64,000 nt of DNA from Bacillota bacterium (GTDB lineage: Bacteria > Bacillota > Clostridia > Lachnospirales > Lachnospiraceae), in NCBI GenBank assembly GCA_023423335.1, contig JAFAFU010000051.1:1-64000 (forward strand), read 5' to 3'. Position 1 is the first letter of the stretch, and every line of letters begins with the position of its first letter. The position numbers were made by a program, and so were the translations under genes. The notes beneath the pieces are model-generated. The model did no database searches. It saw nothing but the letters and a program-made list of their open reading frames with translations, and was not told the DNA's origin. Positions 44,455-53,909 of this stretch are shown here, one piece after another.

Positions 44455-45408
44455 ATGAGATATCTACAGGAGCTTCGCGATGGGGATTTTTTAAAAAATG
44501 AAATATATCTGTGCAAAACTAAACAAACTTTGACAGGGAAGAGCGGAAAAAATTATGTATCCCTGATATTACAGGATAAGACCGGTACCATTGATGCGAA
44601 GATATGGGATTTTAATAAGGAGATAGAACAATATGAGGCTATGGATTTTGTGCATATCGATGCCAGAGTAACCAGCTTTCAGGATGCACTTCAGCTGAAT
44701 ATCAGCCGGATTTACAGGGCTCAGGAGGGAGAATATTATCCGGAGGATTATTTTCCGATGACCGGTAAGAACATTGAGGAAATGTACCGGGAGATCAAGG
44801 ATATCGTGCATTCTCTTAAGGAGCCTAATCTGAAAGCTCTGGCAGAGAGATTTTTTATACAGGATACGGACTTTGTCAAGGAATTCAAGATCCATTCCGC
44901 CGCCAAAAGTGTGCATCACAGCTTTGTCGGAGGCTTACTGGAACATACTTTAAGTGTCATAAGACTCTGTGAGCATTTTGCTGACAGCTATCCGATCATC
45001 AACAGGGAGCTGTTAGTCACGGCAGCTTTGTTCCACGATATCGGCAAGATGGATGAGCTGTCTGCCTTCCCCGCCAATGATTATACCGATGACGGACAGT
45101 TGTTGGGACATATTTTTATCGGAGCCAATAAAGTGAATACTTATATCAAATCACAGAGCAAATTTCCGGCGAAGCTGGCGAATGAGCTGATCCACTGTAT
45201 TCTGGCGCACCATGGGGAGCTGGAGTACGGTTCACCGAAGAAGCCGGCGACGATAGAGGCTATGGCACTGCATTTTGCAGACAATGCCGATGCGAAGCTT
45301 CAGACCATGACGGAATTACTCAGCAGCGGGGACCCGAAGACGGAGTGGATCGGGTATCAGAGAATGTTTGAATCAAATATTATGAGAAGCTCCAGGAGAA
45401 CGGAGTAG
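44455..45408 (+). CDS. yhaM: 3'-5' exoribonuclease YhaM
   Basis: YhaM trims RNA 3' ends with Mn. The 317 residues match the Bacillus enzyme (314). The N-terminal OB fold (KTGTIDAKIWDFNKEIEQYEA) is followed by an HD phosphohydrolase domain: VHHSFVGGLLEHTLSVIRLCEHF and LFHDIGKMDEL carry the metal ligands, with CILAHHGELEYGSPKKP further on. ATG 44455 follows AAGGA by about five bases; an in-frame ATG at 44425 has no good site. Confidence 0.94.
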   Translation: MRYLQELRDGDFLKNEIYLCKTKQTLTGKSGKNYVSLILQDKTGTIDAKIWDFNKEIEQYEAMDFVHIDARVTSFQDALQLNISRIYRAQEGEYYPEDYFPMTGKNIEEMYREIKDIVHSLKEPNLKALAERFFIQDTDFVKEFKIHSAAKSVHHSFVGGLLEHTLSVIRLCEHFADSYPIINRELLVTAALFHDIGKMDELSAFPANDYTDDGQLLGHIFIGANKVNTYIKSQSKFPAKLANELIHCILAHHGELEYGSPKKPATIEAMALHFADNADAKLQTMTELLSSGDPKTEWIGYQRMFESNIMRSSRRTE

Positions 45409-45523
45409 ACGGCTGAAATCCTGGCAGCAGGAGCCTGCGCGGTTCATACCATCGTTTTGCAGGTACTGAGAGTTATCATAATGGAGTGATCATGAAACAA
45501 ATAAATAGATTGGCAGGATAACA

Positions 45524-46933
45524 ATGCTTCAAAAGAATGATCAGGTAACAGTAACAATAGAAGATATCGGCGCGGAGGGTGAAGGAATCGGAAAGCATGA
45601 GGGGTATACTCTGTTCATTAAGGACACAGTTGTCGGGGATAAGGCTCTCGTTAAGGTGATGAAGACCGGAAAGACCTATGGTTATGCCCGCCTTATGGAG
45701 CTGATAGAGCCATCCCCCGTCAGAGTGGTTCCCCGATGTCCGATTGCAGACCGCTGCGGAGGCTGCCAGCTGATGCATATGGACTATGGGAAGCAGCTGC
45801 AATATAAGGAGAATAAGGTGAGGAGCTGCCTTACCCGGATCGGAGGCTTTACGGATATTGTGATGGAGCCGATCTACGGTATGGAGGAGCCCTATTATTA
45901 CCGGAATAAATCCCAGTTTCCTGTCGGAAGAAATAAGGAAGGGAAGATAACCATAGGCTTTTATGCCGGAAGGACCCACTCCATCATCGACGCAGAGCAC
46001 TGTTATATCGGAGCTAAGATGAATACTCCGATTGTAAAGTTCTTAAGAGGCTTTATCGAGAGGTTTAAGATAGAGCCCTATGATGAGGCTGTCCATGAGG
46101 GCTTACTGCGCCATATCCTTACAAGAGTGGGCTTTCGGACCGGTGAGGTCATGGTATGCCTGGTAATCAACGGGCATGACATTCCCCATAAGAAAGAGCT
46201 GATAGAGGGCCTGCAGGGTATTCCGGGAATGAAAAGCATCTGTCTGAATGCCAATACGGTAAGGACCAATGTGATTCTGGGCGACAAGGTGATCCCTCTC
46301 TGGGGTGAGCCCTATATTACCGATTTTATCGGTCCGGTTAAATACCGGATCTCCCCGCTGTCCTTCTATCAGGTGAACCCGGAGCAGACAAAGAAGCTTT
46401 ACGAGACCACCCTGGAATATGCCGGACTTACCGGAAATGAGGTGGTCTGGGATCTGTACTGCGGAATCGGAACCATCTCCCTGTTTCTTGCCCGGAGGGC
46501 GAAGCAGGTATACGGGGTCGAGATCATCCCCCAGGCGATCGAGGATGCGAAGAAGAATGCCGAGCTGAACGGGATAACCAATGCGAAGTTCTATGTCGGA
46601 GCGGCAGAAGAGGTGCTTCCGGGGAAGTATAAGGCTGAGAATATCCGGGCGGATGTCATCGTCGTAGATCCTCCCAGAAAGGGCTGTGAGCAAAGCTTAC
46701 TTGATACCATCCTGGCGATGGCACCGGAGAAAGTGATCTATGTCTCCTGTGATCCGGCCACCCTGGCAAGGGATCTGAAGTATCTGTGTGAGAGGGATTA
46801 TGAGCTGGCAAGGGTAAGGCCGGTAGATCAGTTTGGGCATAGCGTTCATGTGGAGACATGCGTTTTATTAACTCGAAAAAATTCGGCGAGCTATAATATG
46901 GAAATAACAGTGGATATTGATATGTATAAGTAA
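45524..46933 (+). CDS. 23S rRNA (uracil-5)-methyltransferase, RlmD/RumA family
   Basis: The 469-residue enzyme has an N-terminal TRAM RNA-binding domain (VTIEDIGAEGEGIGKHEGYTLFI), an Fe-S cluster motif (CPIADRCGGCQLMHM) and a SAM methyltransferase core: QVNPEQTKKLYE, WDLYCGIGTISLFLA, VDPPRKGCEQSLLD and the catalytic Cys in YVSCDPATLARDL. It methylates U at C5 in 23S rRNA; the exact position (1939 or 747) cannot be told apart by eye. A short terminator follows. Confidence 0.93.
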   Translation: MLQKNDQVTVTIEDIGAEGEGIGKHEGYTLFIKDTVVGDKALVKVMKTGKTYGYARLMELIEPSPVRVVPRCPIADRCGGCQLMHMDYGKQLQYKENKVRSCLTRIGGFTDIVMEPIYGMEEPYYYRNKSQFPVGRNKEGKITIGFYAGRTHSIIDAEHCYIGAKMNTPIVKFLRGFIERFKIEPYDEAVHEGLLRHILTRVGFRTGEVMVCLVINGHDIPHKKELIEGLQGIPGMKSICLNANTVRTNVILGDKVIPLWGEPYITDFIGPVKYRISPLSFYQVNPEQTKKLYETTLEYAGLTGNEVVWDLYCGIGTISLFLARRAKQVYGVEIIPQAIEDAKKNAELNGITNAKFYVGAAEEVLPGKYKAENIRADVIVVDPPRKGCEQSLLDTILAMAPEKVIYVSCDPATLARDLKYLCERDYELARVRPVDQFGHSVHVETCVLLTRKNSASYNMEITVDIDMYK

Positions 46934-46940
46934 AAAGTGA

Positions 46941-46975
46941 AGCCTTGAAAGTAGTATTTCAGGGCTTTTATTTTT
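46941..46975 (+). terminator. Terminator after the rRNA methyltransferase
   Basis: AGCCTTGAAA (46941-46950) pairs with TTTCAGGGCT (46957-46966), with one G-U pair, then a T-rich tail. Confidence 0.8.
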
Positions 46976-47020
46976 AATGAAAATATAATCTGTTATGATA
47001 TACAAAATGATGCAGAAATA

Positions 47021-47029
47021 TGCTATAAT
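47021..47029 (+). promoter_or_regulatory. Extended -10 promoter of the AT-rich cassette
   Basis: TGC followed by TATAAT (47024-47029) forms an extended -10; the -35 position reads TACAAA, which is weak. The first cassette gene starts 68 bases downstream. Confidence 0.55.
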
Positions 47030-47096
47030 ATGGAAGAAGATGAGGGAACATTTGAAGTTTCTTATATATATTAATTTAAAAGATGGGGGAATTTAA

Positions 47097-48086
47097 ATGG
47101 ATTTTTTAACAAGCACTATTCTTTCAGGAATAATTTATGACATTATAAAAAAGGGGATGAAACTTAATATTAGTAATGTCTTTGCATTATATGATGTATA
47201 TAAAATGGATTATAGCGTATGTGAAGAGTTCATTGATAAGATTAATGCAATAGATGATAAAAATGACAGAATGGAATATACCAATGAATTATTAAAAGAA
47301 GAAAATAAATATACCACGATGTTTGAGCAACAATTATACCCAACTAATTTTGCTAAAAGATTAGATTATGTTCTTGCTCTCATGAATGATTGCGGCTATT
47401 GGGAAGAAAAAATAAATGTTGAAAAATTGGGAGAATATTTAGGTTTTAAATCAGTAAATGATTTGAAACAATACTATTTAAAAGATATTGAGCCGGATTA
47501 CCTTTTTGCTGAAGATGTAGCATATAAATTAGGTATTAATGCTGAATGGTTGAAGTATGGGCAGGGAGAGCCCTTTGCTTCATCTTTAAGGCGTATCTAT
47601 GATGCAACGGATGTACTCGAAGAAGATGAATTTAAAGACATTAGCGAATTTGTTTTTGTTATGGATGATGGCAAATATAGAAGAGATATTGGCATAATTA
47701 TAAGATTTGATAAGTTTAAATACAGTTATTATCCAAGAACATTTGTATTTCATGCAGATGTAGGAGCAGGAGGAGCATCAGAGCTATTTAGTGTTTATAA
47801 GTTTCTAAAAGAATTACATAGAAAAGGTAAGATGCCATCAGGTGTTTATAGGGTGTCTGAACAAGAGCGCATAGATTATTTTACGGGTAAAGTATATCCA
47901 GGATCAGTAAAAAAATATAAACAAAATGGATGTAATTTTTTGCTTGATGATTTTATTGATTTATATAGATTGGATGAACATAAAGAAGAATATAAAAGAA
48001 TGTATGGGGAAACATTTACAGATTGCCAGGATATTATTAAATTTAAGTTGAAGCAGAAAATTGAAAATTCAGAGAATAATGAGTAA
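47097..48086 (+). CDS. Unrecognised protein with helix-turn-helix-like middle, first gene of AT-rich cassette
   Basis: The 329-residue protein is not one I recognise. Its start MDFLTSTILSGIIYDIIKKG is amphipathic and might contact a membrane or partner. Around residues 125-160 it reads like a phage-repressor-type helix-turn-helix: AEDVAYKLGINAEWLKYGQGEPF has the spacing of the usual 'LgvspeWLltGeG' pattern. The C-terminal half is rich in Tyr, Lys and Phe with no familiar motif. Codon use is visibly AT-rich compared with both flanks, suggesting transfer. It precedes the nuclease-like gene by 131 bases. Defence is a possible role, by inference only. Confidence 0.65.
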   Translation: MDFLTSTILSGIIYDIIKKGMKLNISNVFALYDVYKMDYSVCEEFIDKINAIDDKNDRMEYTNELLKEENKYTTMFEQQLYPTNFAKRLDYVLALMNDCGYWEEKINVEKLGEYLGFKSVNDLKQYYLKDIEPDYLFAEDVAYKLGINAEWLKYGQGEPFASSLRRIYDATDVLEEDEFKDISEFVFVMDDGKYRRDIGIIIRFDKFKYSYYPRTFVFHADVGAGGASELFSVYKFLKELHRKGKMPSGVYRVSEQERIDYFTGKVYPGSVKKYKQNGCNFLLDDFIDLYRLDEHKEEYKRMYGETFTDCQDIIKFKLKQKIENSENNE

Positions 48087-48217
48087 GTATATAGATAAGC
48101 TGACATAAGAGTGATAAATAGTGGTAAAATACGGGTACAATTTTGTAAAAGGTATCTAAATAGCATTAATAGCAACTAGGAAGAAAAATACTTTTATGAC
48201 TAGGGGGGGAGCAGAAC

Positions 48218-49363
48218 ATGTTAAAAGATATATTTTCGTCAGTTTCACAAAAAATGCAAATTGATTTTAAGGATATAACAAGTAAAATAAACCACAATGG
48301 TGAAAAAGGTACTGCAAGAGAAAATATGTTAGAATTTTATCTTAAAGGATATATACCCGAAAAGTACTGTTTTGCAAAAGGAACTATAGTTGATTGTAAA
48401 GATGTGCAAAGTAAGCAAGTGGATATAATTATGCATGACAAATTTATAACACCGTATTTGGTTGATATGGATAGTACTAAGATTATTCCAATAGAAAGCG
48501 TATATAGCGTAATTGAAGTCAAGTCGACCTTATCAAAGGAAGAATTAAGAAAGAGCATAAAGAATATTGAAAGTGTAAGGAAATTAGAAAAGAAAACTAT
48601 CACAGGGATTTCTTATCCGACAGCGGGCTTAATATTTGCATATGATTCAGACTCTTCCCTAGATGCAATATATAAAAATCTTGTAACATTATCAAGTGAT
48701 GTTGGTCATGAAAATAGAGTTAGCTGCGTTTGTGTATTGAATAAAGGTATTATTATTCCGGTTGATAAAAATGGCATGAATCAAGTATCGTTAATTCCTA
48801 GCAATAATACGGTGTATGCTATGATTAATAATTCGTCTGATTCTTTATTATTATTTTATTTGATTTTAACACAAATACTGAATGGGATAACAGTTTTTCC
48901 ACCAGATTTAGTTGCATACGCACAGAGTAGTGATATGTTAGATACTTCGTTTTCAATTCCGGCGGACTATGTTCCTGATGATGCTAAATTAAATATTTTA
49001 AATAATATGGCTAGTATAGCAGATATAAAAAATATGCAAGAATATGGAACAAGAATGCTAAGTGGTGAGCTAAATGAAGATGAGATATTAGAATGTATAT
49101 TTGGTGTTTACATACCATCATTGCAATTAATGCATGGAACTTTAGATATGGTACCAGACAATTCTGTATTAAACTTTTTTGAGATACCAATTAGCAATAA
49201 GATGTTAATTAAAATGTATGAAATATATAAAAAAGAGAATGTATCTTTACTAACTGAAAAAGAGCAACTGAAAGTATTTAATAATCTTATATGTACAGTT
49301 TATAATAAACATAGAGATGAGATGAAAAAGAATAGAAAATTAAAAACAGTAGTTAATAAATAA
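48218..49363 (+). CDS. DUF6602-type protein with PD-(D/E)XK nuclease-like core
   Basis: The 381-residue protein has the pattern seen in DUF6602: HNGEKGTARENMLEFYLKGY, then FAKGTIVD, QVDIIMHDK and IPIESVYSVIEVKSTL. The spaced Asp (QVD) and E-x-K (EVK) read as a PD-(D/E)XK nuclease core, and such proteins are often found in defence islands. The last 150 residues are helical with no motif. AGGGGGGAG lies about eight bases before the ATG. The gene is AT-rich like its partner. Nuclease activity is inferred. Confidence 0.7.
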   Translation: MLKDIFSSVSQKMQIDFKDITSKINHNGEKGTARENMLEFYLKGYIPEKYCFAKGTIVDCKDVQSKQVDIIMHDKFITPYLVDMDSTKIIPIESVYSVIEVKSTLSKEELRKSIKNIESVRKLEKKTITGISYPTAGLIFAYDSDSSLDAIYKNLVTLSSDVGHENRVSCVCVLNKGIIIPVDKNGMNQVSLIPSNNTVYAMINNSSDSLLLFYLILTQILNGITVFPPDLVAYAQSSDMLDTSFSIPADYVPDDAKLNILNNMASIADIKNMQEYGTRMLSGELNEDEILECIFGVYIPSLQLMHGTLDMVPDNSVLNFFEIPISNKMLIKMYEIYKKENVSLLTEKEQLKVFNNLICTVYNKHRDEMKKNRKLKTVVNK

Positions 49364-49654
49364 CAGGATTTTAGAGAGTAGCAAAGTGCACGACGAGACG
49401 GTTGTATTGATGTTACGGATAAAAGAGTAAAAAATGCGGAAAATCCAATAAATAAGCCATTTCTGTGGTTTTCAAGTTTTCAAATCGGAGTCTCAAAGCG
49501 TGATTTTATCCGTTCGTGGGAATGGGTCGAGATGTAGAAATAAATCAGGAATTGAGATACAGCTCAATTCTACTACAATTTTTTTTGATGAAGGTACACA
49601 ACAACCAGCCGTGTCTGATTAAACAAAAAAGAGAACCACAAGGAGTAGGTATAT
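49364..49654. other. 291-bp gene-free stretch after the AT-rich cassette
   Basis: No gene with a ribosome site was seen. Inverted pieces ACGGATAAAA (about 49417) and TTTTATCCGT (about 49504) are about 77 bases apart, and AATTGAG/CTCAATT forms a small hairpin near 49549-49569. A frame from 49516 exists but runs into the SDR gene and has no support. It may be decayed DNA from the cassette insertion. Confidence 0.4.
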
Positions 49655-50422
49655 ATGAGAAAAAGGATTTCGATTGTAACCGGAGCAACAGGTGGACTGG
49701 GAAGGGAATTCGTAAAACTGCTGCTTAAAGAAGATGTTGATGAAATATGGATGGTTGCAAGAAATACAGAGAAATTAAATAAGCTGAATGAAGATTATGG
49801 CAGTAAGATCGTTCCGATTTCCTGTGATTTGTCGCAGATTAAGTCATTGGATGTGATAGAAGGAATGCTTCTTGAATGCAAACCGCTTGTCTGTTATCTT
49901 ATCAATAATGCAGGTGGCGGAAGAATGGGGTCATATAATGAGTTTTCCAAAGCGGAGATTGAAGCGCATATAATGACTCATTGTACTGCAACGGCTGTTT
50001 TGTGCAGTTTATGTATACCGTATATGGAGAAAGGCAGCCACATAGTAAATATGGCATCACAAGCTGCTTTTCAGCCGGTGCCGTATATTAATCTCTATGC
50101 GGCCGGTAAAGCCTTTGTTAGAAGCTATACACGAGCGCTGAATGTTGAGTTGAAAGACACAGGCATTGTATCTACTGTTGCTTGTCCAGGATGGGTCAAG
50201 ACTGATTTGCTTGAAAGTAAGCGTAACGGTAAGCAGATTCATTTTCCTGGACTGGCATTGCCGGAGGCGGTTGCTGCAAAAACTTTCAAAGATGCAAAAA
50301 AGGATAAGGATATATCTGTTTACGGCGCATATGTAAAATATATGCATATGCTGGCAAAGATATTCCCACAGCGGCTTGTTATGAAAACATGGCTGAAGCA
50401 GATAAAGGATTATTCTGAATGA
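49655..50422 (+). CDS. Short-chain dehydrogenase/reductase
   Basis: The 255-residue protein is a classical SDR: TGATGGLGREFV is the NAD(P)-binding Gly-rich loop, INNAGGGRMG follows the Rossmann core, Ser lies in HIVNMASQAAFQ and the catalytic pair in YAAGKAFVRSY. The order matches oxidoreductases acting on alcohols or ketones; the substrate is unknown. AAGGAG lies about 11 bases upstream of the ATG. Confidence 0.9.
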   Translation: MRKRISIVTGATGGLGREFVKLLLKEDVDEIWMVARNTEKLNKLNEDYGSKIVPISCDLSQIKSLDVIEGMLLECKPLVCYLINNAGGGRMGSYNEFSKAEIEAHIMTHCTATAVLCSLCIPYMEKGSHIVNMASQAAFQPVPYINLYAAGKAFVRSYTRALNVELKDTGIVSTVACPGWVKTDLLESKRNGKQIHFPGLALPEAVAAKTFKDAKKDKDISVYGAYVKYMHMLAKIFPQRLVMKTWLKQIKDYSE

Positions 50423-50533
50423 GAAGGAGAATCTGCTAAATGGAAAAAATATTGATATTAATTAAGAATATATCAAAAGGAAAGCTATTATGTTAATAAA
50501 CGGTTTCTTGAACATAAAACAAAGGAGGTAATG

Positions 50534-51268
50534 ATGAAGAGATTAATCGCAATAATTATGGTGTTGGCAGGATTGCTTTGCGTAACCGAGAAAGCATATG
50601 CGGACTCCCCGCTTACATCCACCCCTTTCAGCCGGGCTTACTATAATATTGATATAGTGAAGGAAGCCAGCGGGCGAAATGCCATCACGGCTGATATGGC
50701 AACATATCTGGCTGACGCAGATAATCCGATTGATGTGAAGGCAGCAATAATTAATGCACTTTCCTGGGATATTAATGGAAAGAATAATACGGAGCGTTAT
50801 TGCCAATTCATCTATGGTAAAGCACTTAAGGAAATCGATGCCGCGGCCTTATCCGGAGACCAGCAATTCTGCATTGGCTATCTGCTGGCAATGGATGATA
50901 TTTATTTTGAAACCACCAGGTCTGTGGAATATCTGAGAATGGCGAGAAATAATATGAGTGACAGCCTTACGGTTGCCATTGTTACTTTTCTTGTAGAGAC
51001 GATGAACGGAGCATCTTATGACTGGTCCGGGCAATTAAAGGAGATACTTGCGGATACCAGCCTGAATAAGGACATTTCTGAGGACGCTATTCAGGTTATC
51101 ACGGATTATATGCTTTTAGGCATAGATAATCCGGTGAATATTCCGAAGACGGGGACATTTCCCATGGGAACCGTTTACGGCGTAATAGCAATCGCATTTC
51201 TGACAGCCGTTTTTACCCTTAATTATAGCAAGAATGCCGTTCGGATATCAGCCCGAAATAAATTATGA
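50534..51268 (+). CDS. Secreted membrane-anchored protein of unknown function
   Basis: The protein (244 aa) has a signal peptide (MKRLIAIIMVLAGLLCVTEKAYA, likely cleaved after AYA), an all-helical extracellular part and a C-terminal membrane helix (FPMGTVYGVIAIAFLTAVF) with a short basic tail. I recognise no domain. ATG 50534 is five bases after AGGAGG; the ATG one codon earlier is too close. A terminator follows at 51299. Confidence 0.75.
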   Translation: MKRLIAIIMVLAGLLCVTEKAYADSPLTSTPFSRAYYNIDIVKEASGRNAITADMATYLADADNPIDVKAAIINALSWDINGKNNTERYCQFIYGKALKEIDAAALSGDQQFCIGYLLAMDDIYFETTRSVEYLRMARNNMSDSLTVAIVTFLVETMNGASYDWSGQLKEILADTSLNKDISEDAIQVITDYMLLGIDNPVNIPKTGTFPMGTVYGVIAIAFLTAVFTLNYSKNAVRISARNKL

Positions 51269-51298
51269 AAAGACTACATAATAGCAATTGAAGCAATG

Positions 51299-51330
51299 AA
51301 AGCCTTGGAGATAGCACTCCAAGGCTTTTA
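51299..51330 (+). terminator. Terminator after the secreted protein
   Basis: AGCCTTGGAG (51301-51310) pairs perfectly with CTCCAAGGCT (51317-51326), flanked by A and T residues, so it can act both ways. Confidence 0.85.
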
Positions 51331-51416
51331 ATAGTAATATTGAAAAAATGAGGTACTTAAAATTGAACAAGACGAATTGGTTAAAGAATGAAGTAATAAA
51401 TACTGAGAACATTTGT

Positions 51417-51470
51417 TTGCATTCGAAGGAAGTTGTGTTATAATAAACATATTGTTATTATAATAACAAT
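51417..51470 (+). promoter_or_regulatory. Promoter with a perfect 20-bp palindromic operator
   Basis: TTGCAT (51417-51422) and TATAAT (51439-51444) are 16 bases apart. At the expected start site lies a perfect palindrome, ATTGTTATTA/TAATAACAAT (51451-51470), a good operator for a dimeric repressor of the MarR or TetR kind. No such regulator gene is next to it. Confidence 0.65.
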
Positions 51471-51549
51471 TTAATACTGCCAAATTCAAAGGATTTAAAA
51501 TCAAGCCAGGGATAATGGAAACAGCGGGTATCAGCAAAGGGGGTAAACG

Positions 51550-53112
51550 ATGGAGCGGTTAGAGTATATCACGGAAAAATGGATCGCCGATGATAATGCA
51601 CCGTTAAAATCAGCAACAAGGATGGTGCTGCCTGATTATCGGGGGAAAGAAAAAGAGTGTTGGCATTTACGGGGAAGAGGCTGGAGATGGGTAACACTCC
51701 GGAGTAATTTTTCTGATTTAAAAAAAGAGCAGGAATATGTACTTTCTTTCTGGGGGAAATTTGATTATTATTCCGGGAAAGGGACGAGGTGTTTTATTAT
51801 CTTTTTCGAAGAGGGGGATTGGGATAGCCGCACTACCTATGACATCGTTCCATATAGTCCGAATGCGGCGGCACAGTCCGGTGATTGGTTCCTCTATAAA
51901 TTTCCTGTCAGATTAAAATATGGCAGTAATCTTAAGGCAGAGCTTGTCTCTTTTGAAGCAAATATTGCTATATTACCGGCAAATCCGGAGGATGAGAAGA
52001 ATCCATTGACAGCTGAGATGCAGGATAAGAATAAGAACACTTCATATTATATAGATCAGGAACTTCCGTTTAAAGAATATACATATCTGGAGCAGCGAAT
52101 GGTAAAGTATTATTCTGATTTGTTGGCTCCGTACTACCCTGATAAGGAAATATCGGAAGCCTGTCAGTCAGAGTATTATGAGTTTGTAAAGGAATTATAT
52201 GATAGATTATTTGCCAAGCCGGAGGAGTTCTTCCCTAAGCTATATGAAGATGATGCCTATCCGAACAGGTTCAACAATAAGGAGTATGGTAAACCGGAAT
52301 TAAAGCGCCATATGAAAAATGACCGTGATAAGATCGAAGAATTATTTCAAGTACTGCTTACTATCTGGTCAGCAGGTGAAGCCGTAGAAGATGGATTATT
52401 GATAAAAACTGAAATAAACAGAAAACATATGACCTTGCTTACCTATATGAATTTTGAGATTTCAGATGGCATATTAAAGAATAAGAAATATCCCAACATT
52501 AGTCCGGTGATCAAATATCTGACGGAAAAAGAAAAACCTTTATGGTCTTTGATGTATTGCTGGTTTGATGCTTCCTATCCATACCTCGAGAAAACCAATG
52601 AAAAGTTTTATGCCAAAGAGCAGTATAATAGATTAACCAATTGGCTGAATGAGAACGGTTACCATATCAGTATCGGTTCCGTCGGTGGAATTACCTTGGA
52701 TTATTACAAATGCATCCATCAGAAAGAAAGTCCGGTTGGTTATGCGATACATGGAGATAAATTTCATTATGGATTTACCTTTGAGTATCGTCCTGAGCCA
52801 AGAGTAATGCAGCATTGTGAACCCCGGATTATTCAATTTGCAGAGATGTTAAAACGCTTTGATGCATTATCGGAAAATACAAAGGAGCTTATATTGGGAA
52901 AAACCAAGCGATGTGACGGGTGCCGGTATTGTATTCAGACCGATAAGACAGGTAAGCGTCCATTAGCAGCGATTAAGTTAACGGATAGAACCTCAAGGTG
53001 CCCTTATTATCCCGGATATTATTATACCTTTGAAAGACTGATGAAGAAGGATGTTGACGATATCATTGCTTTTTTAACGGATTTAGAAAAAATGGTATTG
53101 AAAACAATCTGA
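51550..53112 (+). CDS. Unrecognised 520-residue protein with C-terminal Cys cluster
   Basis: The N-terminal 140 residues read like a carbohydrate-binding jelly roll (WHLRGRGWRWVTLRSNFSDL, FDYYSGKGTRCFIIFFEEGDWDSR). The centre is helical, and the C-terminus has a Cys cluster, CDGCRYC followed by CPYYPGYYYTFERL, that may bind metal. I do not recognise the family. It follows a promoter with a perfect palindrome, so it is likely repressor-controlled. GGGGG-type ribosome bases lie about eight before ATG 51550. The protein lacks a signal peptide. Confidence 0.7.
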   Translation: MERLEYITEKWIADDNAPLKSATRMVLPDYRGKEKECWHLRGRGWRWVTLRSNFSDLKKEQEYVLSFWGKFDYYSGKGTRCFIIFFEEGDWDSRTTYDIVPYSPNAAAQSGDWFLYKFPVRLKYGSNLKAELVSFEANIAILPANPEDEKNPLTAEMQDKNKNTSYYIDQELPFKEYTYLEQRMVKYYSDLLAPYYPDKEISEACQSEYYEFVKELYDRLFAKPEEFFPKLYEDDAYPNRFNNKEYGKPELKRHMKNDRDKIEELFQVLLTIWSAGEAVEDGLLIKTEINRKHMTLLTYMNFEISDGILKNKKYPNISPVIKYLTEKEKPLWSLMYCWFDASYPYLEKTNEKFYAKEQYNRLTNWLNENGYHISIGSVGGITLDYYKCIHQKESPVGYAIHGDKFHYGFTFEYRPEPRVMQHCEPRIIQFAEMLKRFDALSENTKELILGKTKRCDGCRYCIQTDKTGKRPLAAIKLTDRTSRCPYYPGYYYTFERLMKKDVDDIIAFLTDLEKMVLKTI

Positions 53113-53117
53113 CAGCT

Positions 53118-53909
53118 TTAAAAAGTGAAATGCTTATTTTTTATCCATTCGGCTGATACCTTCAGCCCCGCGACGGTCTTTGCTTCAAGTACCCCGCGGC
53201 AGCTATGTTTGCTCGCAAGATCGAAATATTTCGGCAGATCCAATTCCCCGGTACCGAGCGGCAGGTGATTGTTCTTTCCCCTTGCATCGTGCATGTGCAT
53301 ATGATGAAGCTTGTTATTATGGCTCATGATTACTTTTTCATCACCGCCGCCGATTACTGCATTATGCCCGATATCAAAGGTCAACGCAAATGACTTGCTT
53401 TCAAGCAGGAGAGTAAGCCCCCTTTGCAGGAATTCTTTATCGTATCCGTCCGAGTTTTCAATACAAATCTTTATATCGGCTCCGCCGACTGCATTCTCGC
53501 ATCGGTCGCGGAAGACGGTAAGTTTATTAAGATAGGTGTCCATATATTCGTCAAACAGATACACCTTCTTCTCCGGAAGAGTGAAATATACTCCCTTTGA
53601 CAGGTGCATATTCAGAAGCGGAATGCGGAGAATTTTTGCAAATTCTATCGTCTGCAGAACGGTTTCTATATAAGCATTGGTTACCCTTTCATTAAAATCA
53701 CAGGGATTTAAGTTCTCGTCAAGATGGATAGTATAATAAATCCCATACCGGTCAGCAATATGGGCAAATGTCTCCGGATCAATCCGATTTATCTGATACT
53801 CCGGCAGATTCATATTCAACTCGACAAACTGAAAACCCAGCTCTCTGCAGAGAGCGGCGCATTCCTCAAGGCTTTTTAACTCAATTAAAGTAGGGATACC
53901 AAATTGCAT
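53118..53909 (-). CDS. Sugar phosphate isomerase/epimerase, AP endonuclease 2 TIM barrel
   Basis: The protein (263 aa) has the xylose-isomerase-like TIM barrel order: MQFGIPTLIELKSLEECAALC, FVELNMNL, YTIHLDENLNP, LLNMHLSKGV, ICIENSDGYD and LTFDIGHNAVIGG, with metal-binding Glu, Asp and His residues at strand ends (HMHMHDARGKNNHLPLGTGEL). Substrates in this family are sugars or inositols; none is suggested by neighbours. ATG 53909 follows GGAGG and the hairpin-leader block; an ATG at 53939 is inside it. Confidence 0.88.
   Translation of the reverse strand: MQFGIPTLIELKSLEECAALCRELGFQFVELNMNLPEYQINRIDPETFAHIADRYGIYYTIHLDENLNPCDFNERVTNAYIETVLQTIEFAKILRIPLLNMHLSKGVYFTLPEKKVYLFDEYMDTYLNKLTVFRDRCENAVGGADIKICIENSDGYDKEFLQRGLTLLLESKSFALTFDIGHNAVIGGGDEKVIMSHNNKLHHMHMHDARGKNNHLPLGTGELDLPKYFDLASKHSCRGVLEAKTVAGLKVSAEWIKNKHFTF

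Noticed and set aside
49516..49728. 70-codon frame overlapping the SDR start
   Set aside because: No conserved motif or ribosome site; it runs into the SDR gene in a different frame.
51550..53112. A radical SAM or Fe-S enzyme call from CDGCRYC
   Set aside because: The spacing is C-x2-C-x2-C at the C-terminus without a SAM-barrel context, so the motif alone does not support it.
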